DNA of 64,000 nt from Chitinophaga ginsengisoli (GCF_003014595.1 NZ_PYGK01000002.1:62001-126000), one strand, 5' to 3'. Counted from the stretch's first letter, positions 48,501-58,132 are shown. Numbers and translations are program-made. Notes: generated by a model from the sequence alone, not told the origin.

Positions 48501-48737
48501 CGTTTACGGAATATCACTATTGGATACAATGTCCCGGTGCCGATATTAAACAATGTCACTAAAAGCACCGTTAAATCGCTCCGCATATACATCGCAGCAC
48601 AAAACTTAGTTACCCTCACCAAATACACGGGATACGATCCGGAAGTGGCAGGCGACTATCTGTTTGCACGCGGTATTGATCAGGGACAGGTACCACAGCC
48701 AAGAACGTTCCTGGCAGGTATTCAATTAGGATTTTAA
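45579..48737 (+). CDS. SusC/RagA-type TonB-dependent outer-membrane receptor
   Basis: A 1052-residue outer-membrane transporter. Signal peptide ~1-29 (MLIPGVSMTTQAQ); carboxypeptidase-like regulatory domain at ~33-110 (QVTGTVRTDQGDLLPNASVV); TonB plug at ~115-230 with ALNDIVVIGYGTARKKD, SNGSAGADAQIIIRGTGS and DASSTAIYGSAAANGVVIIT; then a long beta-barrel to the aromatic C-terminus GIQLGF. It imports oligosaccharides with SusD as lid. The absence of a FecA-like signalling domain at the N-terminus means signalling to FecR would use the plug or the carboxypeptidase-like domain. Cotranscribed with SusD (17-bp gap). Confidence 0.95.
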   Translation: MKMFYQPKWRLFLLLVMLIPGVSMTTQAQGRMQVTGTVRTDQGDLLPNASVVALNEKTKYTAGVVTDSNGVFRFSGLPPEGKYSFSISYMGFETQRLNDVSLKSGATLTFSVRLIRTVAALNDIVVIGYGTARKKDVVGAFNVVTVKEAGAVNATNPSQLLIGKAAGVQVLQSNGSAGADAQIIIRGTGSFTDINPLYVVDGIQGTKNLFNTLNPQDIESITILKDASSTAIYGSAAANGVVIITTKKGKTGPPRVSFTSQWGIATAWKQLHLLNAAQYVDALKDLAATKNTVLPAKFNTTAVLQDSTDWQDAIFRNALVSENDLNISGGGEKVNYSISATYINQQAILTNATNKRFQARIGLEETLGRFRFTQNIIVRQYVGKGYYANIINAMQYAPYKPILDPSIQGGYSILSNIDDFSNAVNPIQEIAMKSQTTKSLAFFPQLSGEVRIIDGLKFRSQFAAEVNSNRSNSYQQQYQASNFLNQARQSTLSFTENAYYMLENYLSYEKRLGSHQFSLVAGQSYIDPGVTNGSTIRGTGQPNDNITNVGVASSQSVTNSYSNYARPSVISYYSRLNYTYDDKYILTTSYRRDGASNFGTNNRYGNFAAVGLSWRFSEEAFIKNAFPVLSEGKLGASWGQTGNNNIPNFLNTAKTYQGTPGGALVYSLGSTETFVSGTTLTTLSNPDLKWEQTKQTDIGIDLAFLKNRLTIEADWYDRKSTGLLVTTLLPASIGVSPTGTQPRKTVNAADARNKGFELTIGYRDKINNNLSFNVSINGSVNQNEVLSLGTQFSAPIQAGAFTPVPATTYTAAGNAIGSFYGYRLDHVARDVDEINALNQEAARKSGKPEAKYQDGLLPGDFICKDIDGDGMVTAKDQEILGNAIPKYVYGINAGIIYKNFDLNLVLSGISGLKILNGLKLNTSFMSTGHNAGTDILNRWRKPGDVAALPRIGQNVTGNGNLRPSDWWLEDGSYLRLRNITIGYNVPVPILNNVTKSTVKSLRIYIAAQNLVTLTKYTGYDPEVAGDYLFARGIDQGQVPQPRTFLAGIQLGF

Positions 48738-48754
48738 TTTTTAAACGTGATTTT

Positions 48755-50356
48755 ATGAAGAAGCATATACATCGATTTCTGCTGATAGCTGCGCTGATGA
48801 CGACTTTCGCCGGATGTAAAAAATCGCGCCTCGACCTGGTGGACCAGAGCGCATACGCATACGATACCTATTTCACTAATATAGGGGCACTAAACCAGGC
48901 GACTATTGCCAGTTACGCTACACTGCTACATCCAGGACTATGGGCCAGGGAGTATTATTATATTTTTGACCTGATGGGGAATGAAGCCAAGCGTGCCAGC
49001 TTTTTGCTGGGGGCGGAACAGGAACTGGGCGATTACAGTTTTGGCACCAACAACGCTGACCAGAGTGCCTTATGGAGTTCCCTCTACCGGATGATCTTCC
49101 GGACTAACCTGGTGATAGACCGGGCAGCAGCCTGGAACCCTACAGCCACCACAGATCGCGCCAAACTGAACCAGTACCTTGCAGAGGTAAAGTTCTTACG
49201 CGCATATGCGTATTTCCATTTAGTAACCTTATGGGGAGATGTACCGCTATATATCGACTATCAAACCACATTGCATAACAACTATTTATCCCGCAGTCCT
49301 GCTGCTGATGTATGGAAGCAGATAGAAAAAGATCTGACAGAGGCTGAAGCAACCACAGAATTACCCACCGTATATCCTGCCACAGAATTAGGCAGAGCAA
49401 CCAAAGGCGCTGTAGAAGCTCTGCTTGGAAAGGTTTACCTGTACCAGAAAAAATGGGCCCTCGCACAAACGTCGTTCGAAAAACTGATAGGCGCTCCATA
49501 CGCCTACAAACTCGACCCTTCATTTGATAATGTTTTCAGCACCACCAATCAGAACACGCCAGAGAACATCTTCCAGATCATGGACCAGCAATGGACCGAC
49601 TGGGGTATTGGCTCTCCTTACTATATGTTTGGCAATGGCGCGGAGCAGGTAGGTAAACAAACGCATACCGGCCGCGCCATGGAATATGGATGGAACGATT
49701 GGAAGAATGTATATATCAGCAATGCTGCCGTAAAAGCATTCACCTATCCCAATCCTGCAACCGGTGAGTCGTATACTGATCCCCGTGCAAAATCCACCTT
49801 CTATGGCACTGCTGCTTCAGGTGGAGAAACCATGTACTGCCAGCAATGTGCTACAGGTGCGAAACCATTTCCTTTTGATGCTACCGATCCACAGGGCGAT
49901 TATCGCTGGAAGAAATATGAGTATTACAATCTCGTGGAAAAATATGGCGATCCCAAAAGTCCCATCAATGGGCAGGTGATCCGTCTGGCTGATGTAATGC
50001 TAATGCTGGCGGAATCGTACATACAGCAAGGCAATACGGGTGATGCACCCTTGGCGCTGATCGACAGCGTACGCTCCCGCTCTCATGCGGTTTTGTATAC
50101 TACGTTGGGCGATAAAGACAATGCCATGAAAATATTGATGCGTGAACGCCAGCTGGAATTGTGCGGAGAGCAATGCCGGTATTTCGACCTGCTGAGATGG
50201 GGAATTATCAAACAAACTATCAACGCGGAAAAAGCAGCGGAACCAGGCGCAGGCACACAACCCTTCCAGGATAAACACCTGCTGTTTCCTATTCCCGATG
50301 TAGAGAAAAATTACAACCCAAATGTGGCCAAAGACATCCGAAATGACTGGAATTAA
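48755..50356 (+). CDS. SusD/RagB-type substrate-binding lipoprotein
   Basis: A 533-residue outer-membrane lipoprotein. Signal MKKHIHRFLLIAALMTTFAGC places the lipid-bearing Cys near residue 21. The TPR-like SusD core follows: ARAYFHLVTLWGDVPLY-type motif (RAYAYFHLVTLWGDVPLY), ATKGAVEALLGKVYLYQKKW, and a C-terminal RLADVMLMLAESYIQQGN with ERQLELCGEQCRYFDLLRWG. It captures glycan at the cell surface and closes over SusC. Directly follows susC; then a 116-bp gap to the giant GH74-like gene. Confidence 0.94.
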   Translation: MKKHIHRFLLIAALMTTFAGCKKSRLDLVDQSAYAYDTYFTNIGALNQATIASYATLLHPGLWAREYYYIFDLMGNEAKRASFLLGAEQELGDYSFGTNNADQSALWSSLYRMIFRTNLVIDRAAAWNPTATTDRAKLNQYLAEVKFLRAYAYFHLVTLWGDVPLYIDYQTTLHNNYLSRSPAADVWKQIEKDLTEAEATTELPTVYPATELGRATKGAVEALLGKVYLYQKKWALAQTSFEKLIGAPYAYKLDPSFDNVFSTTNQNTPENIFQIMDQQWTDWGIGSPYYMFGNGAEQVGKQTHTGRAMEYGWNDWKNVYISNAAVKAFTYPNPATGESYTDPRAKSTFYGTAASGGETMYCQQCATGAKPFPFDATDPQGDYRWKKYEYYNLVEKYGDPKSPINGQVIRLADVMLMLAESYIQQGNTGDAPLALIDSVRSRSHAVLYTTLGDKDNAMKILMRERQLELCGEQCRYFDLLRWGIIKQTINAEKAAEPGAGTQPFQDKHLLFPIPDVEKNYNPNVAKDIRNDWN

Positions 50357-50472
50357 AGCGCATGGGAAAAACCAGATGGATGGCGACGGCTGATACCATA
50401 ATTAGTCAGCCATAGCGACGAAAGCATAACCCCAAGGATCATCTAAAAAACCTTAAAAATTCCACTACGAAC

Positions 50473-53400
50473 ATGAAAAAAGTTTTTTACACCCTATTGC
50501 TAACAATTTTTTATCTGACCTCTTCGCGGCAGGTAAACGCGCAAACGTACACCTGGAACCAGGTCCGGATAGGCGGATCGGGTGCGCTGCCTTCCTTTGT
50601 AGCACATCCGTTGGTACCCGATCTGTATTTCATCACCACCGATGTAGGCACTCCTTACCGATGGAATAAAAACCTGCAGAAATGGGAGCATTTAATGTTA
50701 TTTCAAAAGATACCGGTCAACTACTGGACCTGGGAATGTAATCAACGTTGTGGTAGCCTGGGAATAGATCCCAACGATGTTACCGGTAACATTCTGTATG
50801 CTACAGTGGAGAACAGCGCTGGTTCCGCACCTGGCAAAGGTTCAACCGCTGTAGGTACTATTATGAAAAGTACCGACAGGGGTGACTCCTGGACTGACCT
50901 GCATGTGCCTATCGTAGTACATCCTAACAGCACGCAGGCTTACAGCGATCGCATACAGGTGGATCCCGCCAATAGTAATCGGGTATGGGTGGTGACAGAC
51001 CAGAATGGCGCCTGGAAATCGGAAGATGCCGGTACTACATGGTCGCAGGTAAGCGCAGTCACTACGCCGGGCTATTGCTCTTTTCTTCTTTTTGACAAAA
51101 GCGCGGGAACCATTCCCATCAATGGTGTGAACGTTAGCAAGCGGATTTACATTGGTCGTTCCGCCGGCGTATTCATGTCAGACGATGGTGGCGCATCTTT
51201 CTCCCAGATGAGCAACAGTCCACAGTATCCTACACGGGCCACAATCCACTCTGATGGAACCCTGTATATATCTGCCGGGGCTGAGGATCTAAAAAAGGGC
51301 GTCTACAAGTATAAGAACGGCAGCTGGCAGGAAATCTCTCCTGTAACTTTAGATCCCGAGCCGAATAAAGGCGACAGGTACTTCTCCAAAGTGGCGGTGA
51401 ACCCGGCCAATTCAGATGATATCGTGGTAAGCACTCGTGGCTCCTGGCAAAAAGATCCTTATTATATTTCAAGACGTGGCGGCGCCCAGGGCTCTTATAC
51501 ACCTGGAAAGATCACCCGCGATAATTCCGAAGCGCCGCATTCAGAAAATGACGGCGTAGGCTATAATGACCCCGGGCATAATGCTTTTGCGTTTACCTGG
51601 GATCCCATTTATCCTGACAAGGTCTGGATAAATGATATGCTGGACATACTGTCTACTGATAATATCTTCGCTTCTGTTGCCAATTGGAAGATCCGTGTAG
51701 TAGGATTGGAAGAGATCATGGTTACAGGCCCGATGGTGGCTCCTCCCAGTGGCAAGAATCTCCTGCTCACCAGTACTGCAGATGTTGGCGGTGGTCACCA
51801 CCGTTCTCTTACAGAGCCTTTGTACCAGGGCGCAGTTTCCTCCACTGTTCTGCACAATAACGTCTTCTCTGCATTTGAAATGCAGGGCGTAGCTTTCCAG
51901 TATACTGATCCTGATTTTGTGGTGCGCGCGGGCAGCGATGGTGCAGATAATAATAGTGCCAGCGCATGTCGCGCGGGTTACTCCACCGATGGCGGCGATA
52001 CTTATACCCTTTTTTCAAAGTTGCCCGGTATACGCGGACGTGTAGCCGTATCAGCTAATCGCCGGAACATTCTCTGGCTCACACAAATGGATGGCAATAG
52101 TCCAGGTAACGTATACTGGTCGGAGAATCTGGGTGCCGACTGGACAAAATCTACCGGCGTATCTTCGGGTATCTTACCCGCAGGCCCTCAGTGGAACATT
52201 TATCCAGGGGAAAATCATCTTGCATCAGATAAACTAAATGGTGATTATTTCTATATCTGGGATCGTGGTTCTTTTTATGTAAGTGCCGACGGAGGGAAAT
52301 CATTTCAAAAAACAACCGCCACCGGTCTTACAGCAAATGCCGGCAGTAATCCCAATGGCTCTGCTTATGCTACCACTTCCAACATTGAAACTACGCCAGG
52401 CAAAACAGGGGATGTATGGATCGCATTTTACAATGATGTATATCCTGAATACAGTGCGCTTTACCATACCTCAGACACGGGTAAAACATTCACTAAGGTG
52501 GGTGGTGAAAATTTTAAGCCTAAATGGATAGCTGTCGGCTTGTCTGACACCACGCCCAATGCCCACCTGGCTTTGTACGCTACCAGCCAGAACCTCCCTA
52601 TCAATGGTATTACCTACGGTGCCTACCGCTCTGATGATACTGGTCGTACCTGGACGACCATCTTGGACCGCGTGCCAGGTGTGGTGCCAAGTATTGCTGC
52701 CGATAACAAAGGAAGAATGTTTATTTCCGCAAGCGGAAATGGCATCTTTTTCGGCGCCCCGGTAGCAGGTCCCGTGCAGTCGGTAGAGATCGTCAATCCC
52801 GCATCAGACACTATCGTAAAAGGATTCTCTGTGAAGCTGAACGTGAAGCTTACCCCTACTTATCCCACCAATCCGTCTGTTACCTGGAGCTCTTCGGATA
52901 CAGCAATAGCGAAAGTGGACGCCTTTGGAAAGGTAAGTGGCATGCATGCAGGTACTGCCACCATTACGGTTACATCGGTCGATGGAGGGAAAACAAGTAC
53001 AAGGCAGATCGTCGTGGTCCCTCCCACTATATCAACCGGTATTACGATAGACAGTGTCTTGTATGGTACTATGAATACGCCTAAGCAGATTGTCGCTACT
53101 GTTCTGCCCTCCAATACTACTAATAAAGCCCTCAACTGGTCAGTGGCGGATACTACCATTGCAAGTGTAGATGCCAATGGCATGATTACCGGCTTAAAGC
53201 TGGGGTCTACTACTCTCACCATTGCGGCCGCTGACGGAGGATTCACTAAAACCGTGCAGTTGATCGTCAACACCATTGTAACAGCCATCAATGCAGGTTC
53301 AACTGCCACCACGGGCAGTTCCCCTACGCCGTATCAGAATACTGCTATTGGTCAATATATCCCTGAAGGGCCTTCCGGAACCGATAAACTATGGCATGCA

Positions 53401-55929
53401 GGATATACCTGGAGCAACCGTAATACAGCAACGATGGACCTGAGCCAGGTAACAGCGCCAGCTCCCCGCCAGGTATATGAGTATATGCGCGTCGCCAAAA
53501 ATACAGTGGCTCAGCTGCGTTATTATTTCCGCAACCTGATTCCCGATGCCAACTATTCGCTGCGCCTGCACTTTGTTGAGCCCAGCGATGCTGACAAGGC
53601 CAACCGTGTGTTTAATGTGAAGACCAGCGGCGACAGCCTCATAAACTTCAACATTTACCAGGCTGCAGGCAATAAGCTGAACACCGTGGTTACACGCACC
53701 CTTGAAGCAAAGGCAGACCACGCAGGTGTAATAACGGTGTATTTCATCCCCAAGGTTGGCACCAACGATCCATACAGCGCTTCTGTAGCTGCGCTCGAGG
53801 CAAGTATCATTCCGCTACAGGGAATCAGCATCCATTCAGACAGCAGCAATCTCTATGTAAGCTATAAAGACACACTGAAACTGACCACTACACCGGCAAA
53901 TGCCACTAACAGGAATCTCGTATACAAGTCTTCCAACGACGCTATTGCCACTGTAGATCTGAACGGCGTGGTAACAGGAAAAGCTGCGGGCACGGTAACG
54001 ATCACCGCGACATCTGCAGAAAGCCATTTTTCTGCTACCAAAACCTACACCGTTATCTATGTACCTGTTACAGCCTTAACGTTGGATAGCACTTCGGCCA
54101 ATGTATTTGTAGGATCCACCTTCCAGCTGAATCCCACTATCAGCCCGGCAAAGGCCAGCAATAAAGGGATCATATGGAAATCTTCGGATACAACAATCGC
54201 CAAAGTAAGCGTCAGTGGCCTTATCAGCGGTATCAAACAAGGCGATGTAATAATAACAGCTACCTCCGCAGACAATCCGGCAATTACTGCAAACGCAAAT
54301 ACTCATGTAGCGAATGTACTGGCTACAGGCATTACCCTACAACCATCCCCGGCCATCGTCGGAGAGATAGACACGCTACGTGTAAAAGTCGACTTCCTTC
54401 CAGCTAATACTTCTATTAAGAAAGTAAGCTGGAATAGCTCTAATATGGCACTGGCCACGGTTGATAGTACTGGCCTTATTACTGCTATTAAACAAGGTAC
54501 CCTGAGTATCATTGTCAATAGCCAGGACGGCTCCGGCGTGTCAGCTACCTTGCCGCTAACGGTCGTGCCGTTCGATTCATGTGGAGGAATACCTAACTAT
54601 GGTTTTGAAAGTGGTCTTATCAACTGGATAGCTTATAGAGAAGGTATCGCTACTCCGGGTGCTGTGTACACGGTTAGCGGGAAAGGCCACTCGGGCGATA
54701 AAGCCGCTACTATGGGCTTCACTACGGCAAATACCTCATTAAACATACGAGGTTCTATACCAGTGAGAGGCGGCAGCGTCATCGTATTTACCCAATGGGT
54801 AAAAGTAGAGAAAGACGCCAGCGGCTATCCCTGGTGGGCAGGATATGGTGTTGGCTTTATAGATAGCCTTGGCGCCTCCACAGGCAGTGCTTCCTATTCA
54901 AAACAGGTAGATAATGTAGTTGCATACCGTGACAACTGGGCGCAGATAAGAGACACCATACATGTGCCGGACAGCGCTATTGGTCTTACTTATTGGGTGG
55001 CTAAGGTAGGATTCGGCACTGTATGGGTAGATGATTATTGCATAGAAGTTTTAAAGACAAATCAATCGGCTATTTATGGTATTAACGCGGGTACCACACA
55101 AACACCTCCTGGTCCATATGCCAATACTACCTTTGCGCAATATGTTCCGGAAGGCCCCACCGGTACAGATAAACTATGGCATGCAGGTTATACCTGGGTA
55201 CAAAAAGTGAATTCCCCTGTAGACCTATCGCATGTAACAGATCCCGCTCCCCCGCAGGTCTATGAGTATATACGCGTATTCAAAGACAATATCACCCAGA
55301 TGCGTTATTACCTGCGCGGGCTCACTCCTAATGCCATTTATGTTATCCGCCTGCACTTCGTTGAGCCACAGGATGCGGAGAAAAATAAGCGCATATTTAG
55401 CATAAGAGCTACCAATGGTCTGGACAGCCTTATTGACTTCAATATATATCAGGCCGCAGGCAACAAGTTGAATACCGCTGTCATAAAAACCATCAGGGCA
55501 AGAGCAGACAACACTGGTTTGATACAGGTAGCTTTCTATCCTAAAAAAGGATTGTATGATCCTTATAGCGGTTCGATTGCAGCTATTGAAGTACGGACAC
55601 CAGCGCCTGGAGACACGCTGCAAAGTGCGACTGCAAATCAAAACATGATCGCAGTAGTCAGCAACAAATCCGACATCCACGGTAACCTGGATTTTACAAC
55701 AGAAATATATCCTAATCCTTCCGATGGCGTGTTTAATATTAAAATGACTTCATCTTCCAAAGCACCAGCGTTACTTATCATTGTTAATAACACCGGCAAT
55801 ACAATTTATTCTACGAGGATAAATGCCGGTGCGAACTACCAGCTTGGCCAGAATCTGAAACCCGGTATCTATTATATCAATATCAAACAAGGCGCTCAAA
55901 GCAAGACAATGAAAGTGGTGAAACACTAG
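50473..55929 (+). CDS. Giant T9SS-secreted GH74-like protein with Ig and malectin domains
   Basis: An 1818-residue surface or secreted protein. Signal peptide 1-24. Residues ~27-765 form two seven-bladed propellers resembling GH74 endo-xyloglucanases (YTWNQVRIGG..FVAHP, TDVGTPYRW with Asp57, TADVGGGHH with Asp437, matching the two catalytic Asp regions). Then bacterial Ig-like domains at ~767-935 (two), ~1116-1365 (three), a malectin-like domain ~938-1112, a jelly-roll CBM-like region ~1370-1530, a second malectin-like domain ~1533-1710, and a type IX sorting domain ~1740-1818 (EIYPNPSDGVFNI). It is the probable extracellular polymer-cleaving enzyme of the upstream SusCD locus. GH74 call is by motif only. 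Confidence 0.8.
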   Translation: MKKVFYTLLLTIFYLTSSRQVNAQTYTWNQVRIGGSGALPSFVAHPLVPDLYFITTDVGTPYRWNKNLQKWEHLMLFQKIPVNYWTWECNQRCGSLGIDPNDVTGNILYATVENSAGSAPGKGSTAVGTIMKSTDRGDSWTDLHVPIVVHPNSTQAYSDRIQVDPANSNRVWVVTDQNGAWKSEDAGTTWSQVSAVTTPGYCSFLLFDKSAGTIPINGVNVSKRIYIGRSAGVFMSDDGGASFSQMSNSPQYPTRATIHSDGTLYISAGAEDLKKGVYKYKNGSWQEISPVTLDPEPNKGDRYFSKVAVNPANSDDIVVSTRGSWQKDPYYISRRGGAQGSYTPGKITRDNSEAPHSENDGVGYNDPGHNAFAFTWDPIYPDKVWINDMLDILSTDNIFASVANWKIRVVGLEEIMVTGPMVAPPSGKNLLLTSTADVGGGHHRSLTEPLYQGAVSSTVLHNNVFSAFEMQGVAFQYTDPDFVVRAGSDGADNNSASACRAGYSTDGGDTYTLFSKLPGIRGRVAVSANRRNILWLTQMDGNSPGNVYWSENLGADWTKSTGVSSGILPAGPQWNIYPGENHLASDKLNGDYFYIWDRGSFYVSADGGKSFQKTTATGLTANAGSNPNGSAYATTSNIETTPGKTGDVWIAFYNDVYPEYSALYHTSDTGKTFTKVGGENFKPKWIAVGLSDTTPNAHLALYATSQNLPINGITYGAYRSDDTGRTWTTILDRVPGVVPSIAADNKGRMFISASGNGIFFGAPVAGPVQSVEIVNPASDTIVKGFSVKLNVKLTPTYPTNPSVTWSSSDTAIAKVDAFGKVSGMHAGTATITVTSVDGGKTSTRQIVVVPPTISTGITIDSVLYGTMNTPKQIVATVLPSNTTNKALNWSVADTTIASVDANGMITGLKLGSTTLTIAAADGGFTKTVQLIVNTIVTAINAGSTATTGSSPTPYQNTAIGQYIPEGPSGTDKLWHAGYTWSNRNTATMDLSQVTAPAPRQVYEYMRVAKNTVAQLRYYFRNLIPDANYSLRLHFVEPSDADKANRVFNVKTSGDSLINFNIYQAAGNKLNTVVTRTLEAKADHAGVITVYFIPKVGTNDPYSASVAALEASIIPLQGISIHSDSSNLYVSYKDTLKLTTTPANATNRNLVYKSSNDAIATVDLNGVVTGKAAGTVTITATSAESHFSATKTYTVIYVPVTALTLDSTSANVFVGSTFQLNPTISPAKASNKGIIWKSSDTTIAKVSVSGLISGIKQGDVIITATSADNPAITANANTHVANVLATGITLQPSPAIVGEIDTLRVKVDFLPANTSIKKVSWNSSNMALATVDSTGLITAIKQGTLSIIVNSQDGSGVSATLPLTVVPFDSCGGIPNYGFESGLINWIAYREGIATPGAVYTVSGKGHSGDKAATMGFTTANTSLNIRGSIPVRGGSVIVFTQWVKVEKDASGYPWWAGYGVGFIDSLGASTGSASYSKQVDNVVAYRDNWAQIRDTIHVPDSAIGLTYWVAKVGFGTVWVDDYCIEVLKTNQSAIYGINAGTTQTPPGPYANTTFAQYVPEGPTGTDKLWHAGYTWVQKVNSPVDLSHVTDPAPPQVYEYIRVFKDNITQMRYYLRGLTPNAIYVIRLHFVEPQDAEKNKRIFSIRATNGLDSLIDFNIYQAAGNKLNTAVIKTIRARADNTGLIQVAFYPKKGLYDPYSGSIAAIEVRTPAPGDTLQSATANQNMIAVVSNKSDIHGNLDFTTEIYPNPSDGVFNIKMTSSSKAPALLIIVNNTGNTIYSTRINAGANYQLGQNLKPGIYYINIKQGAQSKTMKVVKH

Positions 55930-55943
55930 AAAATTAAACTAAA

Positions 55944-55980
55944 AGAAAAAAGCTGTCTCAAAACTGAGGCAGCTTTTTCT
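55944..55980 (+). terminator. Rho-independent terminator
   Basis: Stem AAAAAGCTGTCTCA/TGAGGCAGCTTTTT with an AAAC loop and a T-rich tail, 15 bp after the giant gene. Confidence 0.9.
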
Positions 55981-56112
55981 GTTTTATATCACAATTCGGT
56001 AACAGATTAGCCGACTGTATGATCGTAATCATAGTTATTATCACGCTACAATCTGACATTTGCCAGCAAATCAAGTCCAACAACCTGCAGCGCAGCTGCT
56101 AAACAAATATTT

Positions 56113-57942
56113 ATGTACACGTCCGAAGTTCACAGTTTTCATATTCCGGTATTAGGTTTAGGTTACAGTATAGATACACCGATAAAAGTAGCCCGTTTCG
56201 GTATTGCGTCAGTAATATCTATTGTAGAAGATCAGCTGATTGAAAAAATGCGGGAGTACTATTGTAACCAGGAAGGCCTACCCTACCAGGCCATTACAGA
56301 AACTGATCCGGATTTCAGAGCAGCCCGTATCACCGACTACCTTAACCTGGTAAACCAAATAGTACAAAAGCAGTTGAACCAATTGCGCTCCTTACCATTT
56401 GAACCCGGTAATGATCTGGTAAAATACTTTGAACTGTTACCTGACAATAGCCGGTTAAAACAGCAATACCTGCAAATGACGCTCCTGCCGTCAGGCGTGG
56501 AAAAAGAGCAATTACAGCAACAACTACGTCAGGCTATTGTAGCCGGGGCTATAGATGTAAATATTATGGCCAAGGTAGATAAGCTAAATACAGATGCCGA
56601 TGGCCAGCCATTAACTTCAGAATATTCAGATGCATTAGCAGCTTTGCGCGGATTTGCCAATAGCAACCTGCAATCATCTGTTATTATTTCCGCCGGCTAT
56701 AATCCACGCCTATATAGTTATATTGATCAGTTTCCCGATTTTTTACCCGACAGCAACGGACAGTTGAAAAAGAAACTGATCCTGAAGGTAAGCGATTACC
56801 GGTCTGCGCTGGTACAAGGCAAAATACTCGCTAAAAGAGGTCTGTGGGTATCAGAGTTTAGAATTGAATCGGGCCTTAATTGCGGCGGACATGCATTTGC
56901 TACAGAAGGTATATTATTAGGCCCTATACTGGAAGAGTTTAAAGAGAAAAAAGAAGCATTGGCTACAGAGCTTTTTCCCCTTTGCTGTGCAGCGCAGGCA
57001 GCAAAAGCGCAAACTGTTTTTGCTACGCAACCACCTTTGAAAATTACCGTACAAGGTGGTATAGGTACCGCAAATGAGAATGAGTTTTTACTGGAGCACT
57101 ATGCCGTAAACGGCACAGGATGGGGAAGTCCATTTTTGCTGGTACCCGAAGCCACCAATGTAGATGAAAATACCCTGCAGCAACTGGCTACCGCTCAACC
57201 AGATGATTATTATATGAGTGATGCCTCTCCTTTAGGCATACCTTTTAATAACTTTAGAAAAAGCAGCGGAGAAGCACAGCGCCTGAGAAGAATCGAAAAA
57301 GGAAGGCCCGGCAGTCCGTGTATAAAAAAATACCTTGTTTCTAATACAGAGTTCACTGACAGCCCTATTTGCACTGCATCACGCCAATACCAGCATTTGA
57401 AAATAAAACAACTGCAGGAAAAAAAATTATCTCCGGAAGAACATAATAAAGCCTTAGAAGAAATAACAGTAAAAGACTGCCTCTGTGAAGGCCTGGGTAC
57501 AGCAACCCTGCTGAAAGACAATATCGCTCCATGGCGCCCTGGCGCAGCTGTGACCATATGTCCTGGTCCTAATCTTGCCTATTTTTCAGGAGTGTTTACT
57601 TTGTCAGAAATGGTAGATCATATTTATGGCAGGTTACACCTGCTTAATACATTATACCGGCCGAATATTTTTATTAACGAATTACACTTATATATTACCT
57701 ATTGGAAAAAACAGATTGACAAAGCCACTGCCCCGACTCCCAAACAGGCAAAATATTTTCAAACCTTTAAAGCCAATCTGCTGGAAGGGATTGATTATTA
57801 TAAAAATATAGTCTCTCTTTTCAAAAAAGAAAGCAGTCAGTACATAGCTACTATGAAAAAAGAACTGGATGATGCAGTCTTGACGATAACCAGCCAGCAT
57901 TTGAACGTAGCGGTAAATGACGGCAGCACAATGACAATATAA
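56113..57942 (+). CDS. Cytosolic Cys-rich protein, TIM-barrel-like features, unknown
   Basis: A 609-residue protein without a signal. It opens FHIPVLGLGYSIDTPIKVARFG, then has ITVQGGIGTANENEFLLEHY at ~311-330 and WGSPFLLVPEATNVD at ~337-351, which resemble strand-loop elements of FMN-binding TIM barrels such as nitronate monooxygenase or glutamate-synthase-like enzymes. Conserved-looking cysteines lie in LNCGGHAFATEG (Cys257), FPLCCAAQ (291, 292), Cys403, Cys420, DCLCEG (456, 458) and ICPGPNL (483), which could hold an Fe-S cluster or redox site. I do not recognise the family; FMN or Fe-S is an inference from motifs. Isolated gene. Confidence 0.5.
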   Translation: MYTSEVHSFHIPVLGLGYSIDTPIKVARFGIASVISIVEDQLIEKMREYYCNQEGLPYQAITETDPDFRAARITDYLNLVNQIVQKQLNQLRSLPFEPGNDLVKYFELLPDNSRLKQQYLQMTLLPSGVEKEQLQQQLRQAIVAGAIDVNIMAKVDKLNTDADGQPLTSEYSDALAALRGFANSNLQSSVIISAGYNPRLYSYIDQFPDFLPDSNGQLKKKLILKVSDYRSALVQGKILAKRGLWVSEFRIESGLNCGGHAFATEGILLGPILEEFKEKKEALATELFPLCCAAQAAKAQTVFATQPPLKITVQGGIGTANENEFLLEHYAVNGTGWGSPFLLVPEATNVDENTLQQLATAQPDDYYMSDASPLGIPFNNFRKSSGEAQRLRRIEKGRPGSPCIKKYLVSNTEFTDSPICTASRQYQHLKIKQLQEKKLSPEEHNKALEEITVKDCLCEGLGTATLLKDNIAPWRPGAAVTICPGPNLAYFSGVFTLSEMVDHIYGRLHLLNTLYRPNIFINELHLYITYWKKQIDKATAPTPKQAKYFQTFKANLLEGIDYYKNIVSLFKKESSQYIATMKKELDDAVLTITSQHLNVAVNDGSTMTI

Positions 57943-57958
57943 AACAGACACTATAAGG

Positions 57959-58000
57959 ATATTGTATGATACCTGCAGATCTGCAGGTGTCATACAATAT
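57959..58000. repeat. 42-bp near-perfect palindrome
   Basis: ATATTGTATGATACCTGCAG then ATCTGCAGGTGTCATACAATAT: the arms pair with one mismatch around a central AGATCT. It begins 16 bp after the stop of the unknown gene, without a T-tract on either strand. Confidence 0.65.
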
Positions 58001-58106
58001 GAATTCCCCTATCCCACCTCATTTGAACCATCGGGCAGGTAACGTTGATGTTATCGGCCTAATCTCCAAAATTTATATTAAATTTAAAAAAACTATGAAA
58101 TTGTGT

Positions 58107-58132
58107 CTTTTCTCTCATTTTATATGAGAAAA
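58107..58132. promoter_or_regulatory. Weak inverted repeat upstream of MFS gene
   Basis: CTTTTCTC and GAGAAAAG are perfect 8-bp arms separated by 10 bases, about 75 bp before the transporter's ATG. Low-complexity arms make chance occurrence possible. Confidence 0.25.
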
